Of a DNA stretch of 64,000 nucleotides, positions 7,362 to 16,181 are shown in pieces (the first letter of the stretch is position 1; the number at the start of each line of letters is the position of its first letter). This stretch comes from Enterococcus sp. 9E7_DIV0242 (GTDB taxonomy: Bacteria; Bacillota; Bacilli; Lactobacillales; Enterococcaceae). The stretch covers positions 3,535,001 to 3,599,000 of the forward strand of contig NZ_CP147247.1 of NCBI RefSeq assembly GCF_002140975.2, given 5' to 3'. A model generated the notes under the pieces. The model had not been told where the DNA came from and did not search any database. It saw only the letters and a program-made list of their open reading frames with translations. Made by a program: the position numbers and the translations under genes.

Positions 7362-10301
7362 ATGATCAAAAAGAGAATGAAGTTTACAAAAGAAACGGGA
7401 GTATGGCTGTTATTAGGATTCACCTTGCCAATTCTAATTCTGATAGTTGTATATGGACTGTTTGGTATTTACCCAGGCAGTACGAAGAGCATCATGGCTA
7501 GCGATTCCTTCAGTCAGCTAGGCAATTTCTTTGCTAGCTATAATACCATGTTAAAAGGAGAAGAAAGTATCTTTTATACTTGGTATGCTTCATTTGGGCT
7601 GAATTACTGGTCATTTATCTCCTATTATTTAGGGGGGATATTTACACCGTTAGTATATTTTTTTAATAACCAACAAATTCCTGAATTTCTCTATTTCCTA
7701 ACGTTGTTTAAGTTTGGCTGTTCAGGATTAGCATTCTGTTATTACAGTTTGAAGACCTTCAAGCTGCCGAAGTGGGGGCATGTTGGACTAAGTATTTCTT
7801 ATAGCCTGATGGGCTTTGCTTTGGCCTTTTCAGAGATGGTGATGTGGTTGGATACCTTCATTTATTTGCCATTGATCATCCTGGGGATTCATCGGATACT
7901 AGAGAAACGACAACCAACACTGTTGTTTGTTAGTTATGTCTTGTTATTTATTTCCAATTTCTATATGGCTTTCATGGCCGGGCTCTTTACGTTCCTTTAT
8001 TTCTGTGCACGAGCACTATTGTTGCAAAAAGGGCAACGAAAACAGCCGATTCTTATGTATCTGACGACCTCCTTATTAGCAGGTGGGGCAGCCATGGCGA
8101 TGTTGTTGCCCACCATTCTGGATTTGAAAAACAATGGGGAAGCGATGTCGAAGGTACAAACGATCTTGACCGATGGCACTGGTCCATTGGACCTGATTGC
8201 CAAGAATTTCGTAGGGGTCTATGATACGACGATGTTTGGGGCAGTCCCTTTTGTATTTGTTGGGTTACTGTCTTTGATCCTCTGTCTGTATTTCTTTGTC
8301 AGTAAACAGACCACGAAACGAGAGAAGTTGGTTTATGGCGGTTTATTCGCTGTTCTGATTCTCAGCTTCTATTTGGAGCCGCTGAATCTGTTCTGGCATG
8401 GTCTGCACACGCCGAACATGTTTCCATTTCGTTATAGCTTTAGTTTCTCCTTTCTAGTTATTGCGCTAGCTGGCTATGGCTGGGAGCGTTTGAATAAACA
8501 GGGGATTGATCGACTGCTAAACATCGTATTTGTTTTAGTGTTGCTGTTTACTGGTGTCAAATTGATTGGTTCTTACAGTGATTTGTATAACTATGTGACC
8601 TTGTTATCTTTTGGTGTGACAGTTGTTCTATGCTTTGGTTATTTAGGTCTTCTATTTTTGCAGAAGAAACGTCACACGAAATGGCTAGGACTGCTCTTTG
8701 TTCTTGTGGTCAGCGTAGAGGGCGGAGTCAACGCCTACAGTATTATTTCCGGCATCGAAGAAGAATGGTCCTATCCCACTGTTGCACGATACAATGGTTC
8801 TTATAAAGATATCAAGTCATTGGTCGATCAGACAAAGTCGGAAAACAATTTATTCTACCGTATGGAGACCTTAGATCCAGTGACGAAAAATGATAGTTTG
8901 GCTTATGGATACAGCGGAGTAGCCATGTTCTCCTCCATTCGTAATCGCCATTCGTTGTCGTATTTGCATGATCTAGGCTATCGTTCTTGGGGGACGAACT
9001 TACAAATCAACTATTTGAACAACACGTTATTAATGGATGTCATCTCAGGAATCAAATACAATCTGACCAAAGAAGATATGCATAAGTTTGGTTTCACGAA
9101 GCAAGCTGAAAGCGGGGAGTATTCTTTGTATGAAAATGAGTATGCGATGCCATTAGGTGTACTGACAGATGAGCAGGTCTATGAAGACGGTAAAGTTCGG
9201 AGTCAGACATCTCTATTCAATCAGTTAGCGGAGAAAGACGTCGAGTATTACACCTTTATGGAACCGGAATTAATTGAGTTGGACAATGTGGAGCTGGAAG
9301 AATCGGAAGGGTTGGTGACCTATCGGGCAGAGGATGAAAAGAAATATTCTGAAAAGATTGTGACATGGGAAGCTGTGATTCCAGCTGGAAAACAAGCGTA
9401 CCTCAGCTTATTTCCTTATAACTATGATGATTTAGGTGGAGGAAATATTGAGTTGAAAGTGAATGGTACCAGTCAAAAGACACGAATTAACATGACGGGT
9501 CAATATTACGATCTGGGCATGTATAAGGAAGAAACAACGGTAGAATTTTCAGTGACACTTACAGGGAGTAAGGTATTCAGCTTCTTGACACCAGATATCG
9601 CTTTGTTAGATAGTAACTTGTTTGAAGAGTCTGCCAAAGCAATTCAAAAAAAAGGTGTTACTTTCAAGGTATCTGGTCGTAGAGCAAAGGCCGAGGTGGT
9701 AACCAACGAAGAGCAAGTGCTCTTTACCACAATTCCTTATGATCAAGGCTGGACAGTTTTGGTTGATGGGAAACAGTCAGAAATTCCTCGTTTCAAGGAT
9801 GCCTTTTTGACGGTGAAAATTCCAATGGGAACTCATAGTATTGAGTTTGTGTATCTGCCACCAGGACTGAAGGTAGGTACAATACTAACCATTGGCAGTG
9901 TGCTGCTGTTCGGTGGATACCTGTTTGTCTTAAGCGGCCGCAAAAATGATCCATTTTATCAAGTGACAACAGGAAGTACTATCGGGAATGATCCGAAGCT
10001 GATGAAGAAAACAGCGGATAACTTGGATAGTGAAGCAAAGGAAGAGTTGATTTTGCCAGCCGAAACGCAGGAAGATAAAGCGACTCTGGACATATCAACG
10101 GCTGTAGAAGACAATGCTGCTATTTCTAAGGATTCCAGCTTTGTTCAAGAAAAGGAACCGGTAGATGCTTCAGAGGAAAGTTCATTGATGACGCGCTTCT
10201 CCTTCAGCGAGAATGATGAATTTGGGTTCGCTCTCCACACAGAAACACACTTAAAAAAAGAGCTGTCCTTGGATAGCCCCAAAGAAGATAGGCAAGAATA
10301 A
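7362..10301 (+). CDS. YfhO-family polytopic membrane protein
   Basis: A protein of 979 residues with a dozen or more hydrophobic helices in the first half (from LLLGFTLPILILIVVYGLFG), a large extracellular region, a final helix (GTILTIGSVLLFGGYLFVLS) and a C-terminal cytosolic extension of about 110 residues that is strongly acidic. The helix pattern and the segment FPFRYSFSFSFLVIALAGYGW match the YfhO/GT-C-like family, which is linked to glycosylation of wall polymers in Bacilli. ATG 7362 is preferred over TTG 7341 because GGAG elements lie between them. It ends the WxL operon and may modify polymers or glycoproteins of this surface complex; that is inference. Confidence 0.85.
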   Translation: MIKKRMKFTKETGVWLLLGFTLPILILIVVYGLFGIYPGSTKSIMASDSFSQLGNFFASYNTMLKGEESIFYTWYASFGLNYWSFISYYLGGIFTPLVYFFNNQQIPEFLYFLTLFKFGCSGLAFCYYSLKTFKLPKWGHVGLSISYSLMGFALAFSEMVMWLDTFIYLPLIILGIHRILEKRQPTLLFVSYVLLFISNFYMAFMAGLFTFLYFCARALLLQKGQRKQPILMYLTTSLLAGGAAMAMLLPTILDLKNNGEAMSKVQTILTDGTGPLDLIAKNFVGVYDTTMFGAVPFVFVGLLSLILCLYFFVSKQTTKREKLVYGGLFAVLILSFYLEPLNLFWHGLHTPNMFPFRYSFSFSFLVIALAGYGWERLNKQGIDRLLNIVFVLVLLFTGVKLIGSYSDLYNYVTLLSFGVTVVLCFGYLGLLFLQKKRHTKWLGLLFVLVVSVEGGVNAYSIISGIEEEWSYPTVARYNGSYKDIKSLVDQTKSENNLFYRMETLDPVTKNDSLAYGYSGVAMFSSIRNRHSLSYLHDLGYRSWGTNLQINYLNNTLLMDVISGIKYNLTKEDMHKFGFTKQAESGEYSLYENEYAMPLGVLTDEQVYEDGKVRSQTSLFNQLAEKDVEYYTFMEPELIELDNVELEESEGLVTYRAEDEKKYSEKIVTWEAVIPAGKQAYLSLFPYNYDDLGGGNIELKVNGTSQKTRINMTGQYYDLGMYKEETTVEFSVTLTGSKVFSFLTPDIALLDSNLFEESAKAIQKKGVTFKVSGRRAKAEVVTNEEQVLFTTIPYDQGWTVLVDGKQSEIPRFKDAFLTVKIPMGTHSIEFVYLPPGLKVGTILTIGSVLLFGGYLFVLSGRKNDPFYQVTTGSTIGNDPKLMKKTADNLDSEAKEELILPAETQEDKATLDISTAVEDNAAISKDSSFVQEKEPVDASEESSLMTRFSFSENDEFGFALHTETHLKKELSLDSPKEDRQE

Positions 10302-10327
10302 GCTCTCTTTGCCGAATCAGACTATGA

Positions 10328-10380
10328 GACATTCACTTGTTGCGTGACATTACTACAGGTGAATGTCTTTTCCTTTCATT
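10328..10380 (+). terminator. Terminator of the WxL-locus operon
   Basis: GACATTCACTTGT pairs with ACAGGTGAATGTC (13 base pairs, one G-T), followed by TTTTCCTTTCATTTTTT. Confidence 0.88.
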
Positions 10381-10385
10381 TTTTT

Positions 10386-10441
10386 CCATTTTCAAAGTGG
10401 TAAATCTTTTGATTTGCGAATAGTTTCCACTTTAAAAGTGG
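10386..10441. promoter_or_regulatory. Two CCA-N9-TGG operator dyads
   Basis: CCATTTTCAAAGTGG (10386-10400) and the perfect dyad CCACTTTAAAAGTGG (10427-10441) begin 41 bases apart, about four helical turns. The second lies just upstream of a poor -35 element of the cellobiose operon. They are likely binding sites for the LicR-type activator encoded at the end of the operon; the assignment is inferred from position. Confidence 0.6.
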
Positions 10442-10452
10442 AAAAGAAAAAT

Positions 10453-10481
10453 TTTAAGTTGGATTGAAAACGTTTTATAGT
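10453..10481 (+). promoter_or_regulatory. Promoter of PTS operon 1 with overlapping cre-like site
   Basis: The -10 is TATAGT (10476-10481), and 17 bases upstream there is only a weak -35 (TTTAAG), which suits an activator-dependent promoter. TTGAAAACGTTTTAT (10464-10478) matches the CcpA cre consensus except for the last two bases and covers the -10, so catabolite repression is likely. Confidence 0.6.
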
Positions 10482-10509
10482 AAGTATAGAAGAACAAGGA
10501 GGTCATGCT

Positions 10510-10851
10510 ATGCTGAAAGAAAATGATTTTAGTACAGAATTAGATTCTATGGCGATCATTCTGCATGCGGGAAATGCCAAAAGCAGTGCTTATGAAGCGC
10601 TGATTGAAGTGAAAAAAAACAACGATGCGTTGTTTGATGAAAAATATGCGGAAGCAAAAGAGGAAATAAAGTTGGCTCATAAGGCCCATGCAGAATTGTT
10701 ACGCAAGCTGTCATCGGAAGAACGGATGAAGGAAGTAGATTTACTACTTGTACATGCGGAGGGACATCTTTCCTCGACAGATATTGCTGTGGACATGATC
10801 GGAGAATTAGGTGAATTGTATAAATGGAAGGAGACGGTAAGCAATGGATAA
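10510..10851 (+). CDS. PTS lactose/cellobiose-family IIA component
   Basis: A protein of 113 residues, the usual length of the LacF/CelC family, all alpha-helical and forming a trimer in known members. It passes phosphate from HPr to IIB. The phosphorylation site is in VHAEGHLSS (His82). Family members normally read HAQDHL; here the Asp that binds the metal on the trimer axis is Gly. The second copy in this window (25154-25495) keeps HAQDHL. GGAGG lies at 10499. It overlaps the following glucosidase gene by 8 bases. Confidence 0.9.
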   Translation: MLKENDFSTELDSMAIILHAGNAKSSAYEALIEVKKNNDALFDEKYAEAKEEIKLAHKAHAELLRKLSSEERMKEVDLLLVHAEGHLSSTDIAVDMIGELGELYKWKETVSNG

Positions 10852-12238
10852 AGATTTCTTATGGGGCGGTGCAACAGCTTCTTATCAGTGTGAAGGTGCT
10901 TGGAATGTAGATGATAAAGTAGAATCAATGTGGGACCATTATCTTCATGAGGCAAACTTAGAAAATGGGGATATTGCCAGTGATCATTACCATCGTTATG
11001 AAGAGGACATTCGGATGATGAAAGAGGGTGGTCAGAATTCCTATCGTTTCTCATTGGCTTGGCCGAGGATCATCAAAAATAAAGCCGGAGAAAGAAATGA
11101 AAAAGGAATCGAATTTTACCATAAAGTTTTGGATGCTTGTCATAAATATGGGATCGAGCCTTTCGTTACACTCTATCATTGGGATTTACCTCAGTATTGG
11201 GAAGAAACAGGCGGTTGGCTGAACCATGAGGTGTGTGCTGCGTTTGAACACTATGCAAAAGTTTGCTATGAAAGCTTTGGCGATAAAATCACGAAATGGA
11301 CGACCTTCAATGAACCAAAATGGTTTGTAGTCAACGGGTATAAAATCGGCAACTATCCGCCAGGCTATCAGGATACTCAGAAAACGATGCTTGCTGCGTA
11401 CAACGTTATGTATGCGAGTGCTTTAGGTGTAAGAGCTTTTAGAGAGGGAAACTACAAGGGGCAAATCGGGATCGTTCATAGTTATACCCCTGTCAATGGA
11501 GTAGATGATACGATTGAAACCAAGATTGCGATGCGGTATGCTGACAACTATTGCAACAATTGGATTTTAGATACAGCAGCACTTGGTGAGTTTCCGATCG
11601 ACCTGGTGGCTGAGTTGGCGAAGAACCATGATATCAGCTTTATGCAGGCGGACGAGTTGCAAATCATCAAGAATAATACGGTGGATTTCATTGGACTGAA
11701 CTACTATTCTCGGACATTAGTCAAACCATATACTGAGGGTGAAACACAGTTGACATTCAACCATAGCGGGAAAAAAGGTGAGAGTAAGGTACTAATCAAA
11801 AACTGGTTTGAACAAGTCAAAGACCCGAACAATGAAACAACGGAATGGGATACGGAGATCTATCCGAAGGGGTTGGAAGATGGGTTGATTGAAGCATATC
11901 AACGTTACCAGCGTCCGTTATACGTGACTGAAAATGGGATCGGTGTTCGTGAAGATGTGACCGTTGATCGAGTCAACGATGATTATCGTATTTCCTTTAT
12001 GAATGATCATATCAATGCAATCATGAATGCAATAGATACTGGTTGTGATATACGCGGGTATTATGCTTGGGCACCCTTTGATTTGTATTCATGGAAGAAT
12101 GGTGTTGAGAAACGCTATGGCATCGTAGCTGTCGATTTTGAGAATAATCAAATTAGAAAGCCAAAAGCTTCTTATTATTGGTTTAAGGAAATCATTGAAA
12201 GCCAAGGGGCATTGATCAAGCGTCGTCCGTTCAATTAA
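10844..12238 (+). CDS. GH1 6-phospho-beta-glucosidase
   Basis: A protein of 464 residues, typical of glycoside hydrolase family 1. It has the N-terminal signature [16 protein letters not shown], acid/base Glu157 in TFNEP and nucleophile Glu363 in VTENG. The loop SWKNGVEKRYG keeps the Ser, Lys and Tyr spacing that holds the sugar phosphate in phospho-glycosidases. It splits the phosphorylated disaccharide delivered by the PTS encoded around it into glucose 6-phosphate and an aglycone or glucose. The true substrate (cellobiose, gentiobiose or a plant glucoside) cannot be read from sequence. Confidence 0.92.
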   Translation: MDKDFLWGGATASYQCEGAWNVDDKVESMWDHYLHEANLENGDIASDHYHRYEEDIRMMKEGGQNSYRFSLAWPRIIKNKAGERNEKGIEFYHKVLDACHKYGIEPFVTLYHWDLPQYWEETGGWLNHEVCAAFEHYAKVCYESFGDKITKWTTFNEPKWFVVNGYKIGNYPPGYQDTQKTMLAAYNVMYASALGVRAFREGNYKGQIGIVHSYTPVNGVDDTIETKIAMRYADNYCNNWILDTAALGEFPIDLVAELAKNHDISFMQADELQIIKNNTVDFIGLNYYSRTLVKPYTEGETQLTFNHSGKKGESKVLIKNWFEQVKDPNNETTEWDTEIYPKGLEDGLIEAYQRYQRPLYVTENGIGVREDVTVDRVNDDYRISFMNDHINAIMNAIDTGCDIRGYYAWAPFDLYSWKNGVEKRYGIVAVDFENNQIRKPKASYYWFKEIIESQGALIKRRPFN

Positions 12239-12366
12239 TAGTGATGCGATCGGCAAGGATCTCTTGTGAGATGTTGAAATAGAAAAGTTGGTGTGAGGAG
12301 CAATCGTTCCTCTCAGCCGGCTTATAAGGATCAATTTCACCAAAATAGAAAAGGAGCGGAAAGAAA

Positions 12367-12657
12367 ATGAAAAAAATCATGTTAGTGTGTAACGCAGGAA
12401 TGTCTACAGGGATTCTTGCAAAGAAAATAGAAGCAGCTTCAGAAAATTCAGTAAAAGTCAGTGCTTATAGTGAATCTGAATACAAGGATTATCTATCTGA
12501 TGTTGATTTGGTCTTGATCGGACCACAGATTCGCTTTCTGCTTCCGCAGATCGAAGCAGCAGTGAATGTACCTGTGCAGGCAATTTCTCCAGTGAAATAT
12601 GGCATGATGGATGGCAAGGGTGTTTATGAAGATATCAAAAGCTTGATAGGAGGATAA
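12367..12657 (+). CDS. PTS cellobiose-type IIB component
   Basis: A protein of 96 residues opening with KKIMLVCNAGMSTG; Cys8 is the phosphorylated residue of the lactose/cellobiose IIB family. It hands phosphate from IIA to the sugar crossing through IIC. A modest stem-loop in the 128-base gap before it (GAGGA/TCCTC near 12297-12314) may set the relative level of glucosidase and permease messages. The IIC gene starts 5 bases after its stop. Confidence 0.93.
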   Translation: MKKIMLVCNAGMSTGILAKKIEAASENSVKVSAYSESEYKDYLSDVDLVLIGPQIRFLLPQIEAAVNVPVQAISPVKYGMMDGKGVYEDIKSLIGG

Positions 12658-12661
12658 AAAA

Positions 12662-14002
12662 ATGGGGTTTAGTACATTAAGTGGAAAAATGGATCAGTAC
12701 ATTTCTCCAATTGCTAATAAGTTGAGCCAGCAGCGACATTTGAAAGCGACTAGAGATGCGTTTATGTCCATGCTGCCAATTACATTATTCGGATCGATTC
12801 CAATCATTTTGAAGGCTGCACCTGTCACAGATGATACAACGAATGGCTTCATTCTGGCATGGGCTGATTTTGCCGAAAAAAACGGGATGATTCTCAATTG
12901 GATCAGCGGAGTTACTTTGAGTGCAATGTCGTTGTTCATCTGTGTTGGGATTACTTATTATCTTTGTCGTCATTATCAAGAGGATATTCTGCGTCCGATG
13001 ATGTTTGCGATTGCGGGATTCTTAATGTTGGTATTAGAGCCGTTGAAACTGGGCTGGGACGGCAAAGAAGTTGAAATCAGTTTTCTGGATGGTCGCGGAA
13101 TCCTACTTGCAATCTTTGTCGCAATTGTTACCGTAGAAGGCTACCATTGGATGCGTAAAAAGAATATTGGACGAATAAAAATGCCTGACAGTGTGCCCGC
13201 TTCTTTATCAGAGACATTTGCGGCATTGGTTCCCGGTCTTATTTTAATGACATTTTTCTCAGTGATTTTCATTATCTTCCATTCTATGGAAACAACAGCT
13301 GTTCAATTTTTATATGATATTATGGCTCCAAGCTTTAAAGCGGCGGATAGTCTGCCATTTACGATCCTAATTATTTTCCTGATCCACCTATTCTGGTTCT
13401 TTGGTATCCACGATGCAGCACTTGCCGGGATATTGGGACCGATTCGTGATGGAAATCTGTCGATCAATGCAGCCGAAAAAATGTCCGGCTCTGATTTATC
13501 GCATATTTTTACAACTCCTTTTTGGACATATTTCGTCATTATTGGTGGTTCTGGTTCCGTTCTTGCTTTGTCGTTCTTGATGATGCGCTCTCGTTCAAAA
13601 CAATTGAGCACGGTAGGGAAAATCGGCTTCTTGCCTTCGATCTTTGGAATTTCAGAGCCGATCATTTTCGGAACTCCTTTGATGCTGAATCCGATCTTCT
13701 TCTTTCCATTCATCCTAACGTCCGTATTTAACGGGATAGTGACGTATTTATGTATGTCTTGGGGAATTGTTGGAAAAACATTTGCCGTCTTTTCTTGGCA
13801 AATGCCGGCACCGATCGGGGCTTTCCTGTCAACTATGGATTGGCGAGCAGTAGTACTGGTATTCGTATTGATCCTATTAAACGGACTGATGTATTATCCA
13901 TTTTTGAAGGTGTATGAAAAAAATCTAGTCGCTTTGGAAGCTGATTCTGATGCAAAAGCAGAATCAACACCCGCAGCAGAAGCGTCTACAAAAGGGGAAT
14001 GA
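12662..14002 (+). CDS. PTS cellobiose-type IIC permease
   Basis: A protein of 446 residues with about ten hydrophobic helices. It belongs to the lactose/cellobiose IIC family (FWFFGIHDAALAGILGPI; FGISEPIIFGTPLMLNP, the conserved sugar-site loop with its Glu). It forms the membrane channel for the beta-glucoside imported with IIA (10510) and IIB (12367). The C-terminal tail is Ala/Glu-rich. GGAGG sits 8 bases upstream of the ATG. Confidence 0.93.
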   Translation: MGFSTLSGKMDQYISPIANKLSQQRHLKATRDAFMSMLPITLFGSIPIILKAAPVTDDTTNGFILAWADFAEKNGMILNWISGVTLSAMSLFICVGITYYLCRHYQEDILRPMMFAIAGFLMLVLEPLKLGWDGKEVEISFLDGRGILLAIFVAIVTVEGYHWMRKKNIGRIKMPDSVPASLSETFAALVPGLILMTFFSVIFIIFHSMETTAVQFLYDIMAPSFKAADSLPFTILIIFLIHLFWFFGIHDAALAGILGPIRDGNLSINAAEKMSGSDLSHIFTTPFWTYFVIIGGSGSVLALSFLMMRSRSKQLSTVGKIGFLPSIFGISEPIIFGTPLMLNPIFFFPFILTSVFNGIVTYLCMSWGIVGKTFAVFSWQMPAPIGAFLSTMDWRAVVLVFVLILLNGLMYYPFLKVYEKNLVALEADSDAKAESTPAAEASTKGE

Positions 14003-14014
14003 AAGAAGGAAGGA

Positions 14015-14055
14015 TGAGGTCAGTAAACAGCTGACCTTATTCCCTATTATTTTTC
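14015..14055 (+). terminator. Weak terminator after PTS operon 1 permease
   Basis: AGGTCAG(TAAACAG)CTGACCT stem-loop at 14017-14037, followed by TATTCCCTATTATTTTT. It probably lets part of transcription through to the regulator gene. Confidence 0.65.
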
Positions 14056-14124
14056 GGGTGTATTGTTATTTAATTGATGGAAATGGTATACTGTAGAGAG
14101 GCGAAAGAGTTTCGGGAGGTAAGT

Positions 14125-15978
14125 ATGAATATCTCAAAAAGGCAAACAGAGTTGATTAAAAAACTAATGGGAAATCAAGAGTTGATGACAGCGAATAGTC
14201 TTTCTGAGGCTTTGGATGTTTCCTCGAAAACCGTGCGGAATGATATTCAGCAGATCAATAATATGTTTCAGACATCTGTTATTGAATCGAAAGTAGGGAA
14301 GGGGTATTTTGTTCATGATCCTCATCATCATTTAGACAATTTTATGATAGAAAACGAACCACAGAATCTACAATTTGAACTGCTGAATCGGATCATCGAC
14401 GGACAGGATACTGGATTTTATGAATTAGCGGATGAGTTTTTCATCAGTGAGTCCACTCTCGATCGAATCGTTAAGGAATTGAACCGAGTAATTGCTCAAC
14501 GCGATGAATCTCTTTGTGTGGTACGTAAGCATAACCGTTTATTGATTGAAGGAGAAGAAGAGCAAAAACGGCAAATTTTCAATATATTTCTCAATCAGGA
14601 AATAGAGAGTCATAAGCTAAGCTTAGATAAATATGCGGATTATTTTGAGTTTTGTGATTTGAAGCGACTATCTGGTTTAATTGTTTCTTATCATAAAAAA
14701 AATCAATTTGCGATGAATGATTATTCTACGATTTCATTTATTCTTCATGTAGCTGTTTTGATTGAGCGAATCAGTAAAGGTAGTTATGTACAAATTGACC
14801 GAACAAAACAAATTGATGCGCGTAGCTATGAACTGGCGAAGCAATTCATTGAAGAATTGGAGAAGGAATTATTGATCGTGATCCCTTCACAGGAGCTTTA
14901 TTATATTGCTCGCCTTTATTCAGGAAAGTTTATAGTAGCAGATCAAGCAAATGAGGAGCAGTTCGTTGCAGTTGTGGATCATTTACTGACCCATATCGCT
15001 CTGGTTTTTCACATTGATTTTTCGGCAGATGAACGAATGAAGGACTACTTGATCACTCATTTATCCGCACTATATAAACGAGCAATACAAAAGCAATATT
15101 TAACGAATCCGTTGACGGAGGAAATGAAAAATAAATTTCCTTTTATCTATAATGTCAGTGTTTTTGCGGCTGATTTTATTCAGAAGGAATTGGGCATTAC
15201 TTTTCCTGATGATGAAATTGCTTATATTGCGCTGCATTTCCTCTCCGCATCGGAAAATATCAGCTATGGGAAAAAACGAAAGCTGTTGTTGATCTGTCCA
15301 TATGGTGTAGCCAGTCGTCGGCTTGTGCGGAACAAGATGAAAAAAATCACAAAATATTCAATAGAACTGATTGAATCGACTTCAGTGTTTGATGTGGAGG
15401 ATTTACTGGGCGATGAAATCGACTTGGTTCTATCTACCGAACACCTGACACTCTCAAAAAACATCCCTTTTTACCAGTATGATTCCTTTTTCACGGATGA
15501 GGATGTTAAAAATATTCAAGTACTCCTTGATGAACGGCACTCATCTGAATCCATCTTAAATCAATTTTTTAAAGAAGAATTGTTTTTTTCAAGACAAACC
15601 TTTAAGAGTCGAGAAGAGGTCATCACCTTCTTATGTAAAAATCTTACAGATCATGGATACTGTAAACCGGATTATTCAGAAAAAGTGTTAAGTCGAGAAC
15701 AGCTATCCAGTACTTCCTATGGCAACTATTATGCGATCCCCCATGCGATTCAACGGAGCGCATTAAAGAATGCGGTAGCTGTTTGCTGTTTAGAGAAGCC
15801 CATTGACTGGGGAGGAAATCGTGTTCGCTTGGTTTTACTTTTAGCGATGAAAGAAGAACGAGACAATTCTTTTGAAGAATTATTTAGTCAATTAGTCAAA
15901 ATTTTAAGTGAAGGTCGCTTTGTGAAGAAACTATCGAAACAAACGGACTTTAAGACATTTATTGAAATGTGCAAGTGA
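14125..15978 (+). CDS. LicR-type PTS-regulated transcriptional activator
   Basis: A protein of 618 residues: N-terminal winged helix-turn-helix domains (SKTVRNDIQQIN), two PRD domains in the middle with regulatory His residues, a IIB-like domain (LLLICPYGVASRR with Cys) and a C-terminal fructose/mannitol-type IIA domain (SSTSYGNYYAIPHAI with the phosphorylatable His). Such proteins activate PTS operons when inducer sugar drains phosphate from them. ATG 14125 follows GGGAGG; the upstream ATG at 14074 does not. It most likely controls the operon that starts at 10510 through the dyads at 10386-10441. Confidence 0.9.
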   Translation: MNISKRQTELIKKLMGNQELMTANSLSEALDVSSKTVRNDIQQINNMFQTSVIESKVGKGYFVHDPHHHLDNFMIENEPQNLQFELLNRIIDGQDTGFYELADEFFISESTLDRIVKELNRVIAQRDESLCVVRKHNRLLIEGEEEQKRQIFNIFLNQEIESHKLSLDKYADYFEFCDLKRLSGLIVSYHKKNQFAMNDYSTISFILHVAVLIERISKGSYVQIDRTKQIDARSYELAKQFIEELEKELLIVIPSQELYYIARLYSGKFIVADQANEEQFVAVVDHLLTHIALVFHIDFSADERMKDYLITHLSALYKRAIQKQYLTNPLTEEMKNKFPFIYNVSVFAADFIQKELGITFPDDEIAYIALHFLSASENISYGKKRKLLLICPYGVASRRLVRNKMKKITKYSIELIESTSVFDVEDLLGDEIDLVLSTEHLTLSKNIPFYQYDSFFTDEDVKNIQVLLDERHSSESILNQFFKEELFFSRQTFKSREEVITFLCKNLTDHGYCKPDYSEKVLSREQLSSTSYGNYYAIPHAIQRSALKNAVAVCCLEKPIDWGGNRVRLVLLLAMKEERDNSFEELFSQLVKILSEGRFVKKLSKQTDFKTFIEMCK

Positions 15979-16093
15979 GTGCAACTGTAAGTCTTCTGAT
16001 ACTTGCATGTGTAATATAAAAAGTAGGTCTTCGTATTTAACAGGTTGAGAAGGCGTTTAACGTTATATCATAAAAACTGAATTGCATGGTCAT

Positions 16094-16151
16094 GCCACGT
16101 ATTTTTGCTGTTTCCCGTAAAAACAAACAGTAAAAATACGTGGCTTTTTTT
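16094..16151 (+). terminator. Strong intrinsic terminator
   Basis: GCCACGTATTTTTGCTG pairs with CAGTAAAAATACGTGGC (17 base pairs, one G-T), followed by TTTTTTTG. It separates the LicR-type gene from the MATE gene. Confidence 0.93.
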
Positions 16152-16181
16152 GTTTAATATTTTTTATAGTAGGAGGTATAT

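Noticed and set aside
12290..12325. Stem-loop before the IIB gene considered as a terminator or riboswitch
   Set aside because: The stem is short and lacks a T run; it is at most a processing hairpin.
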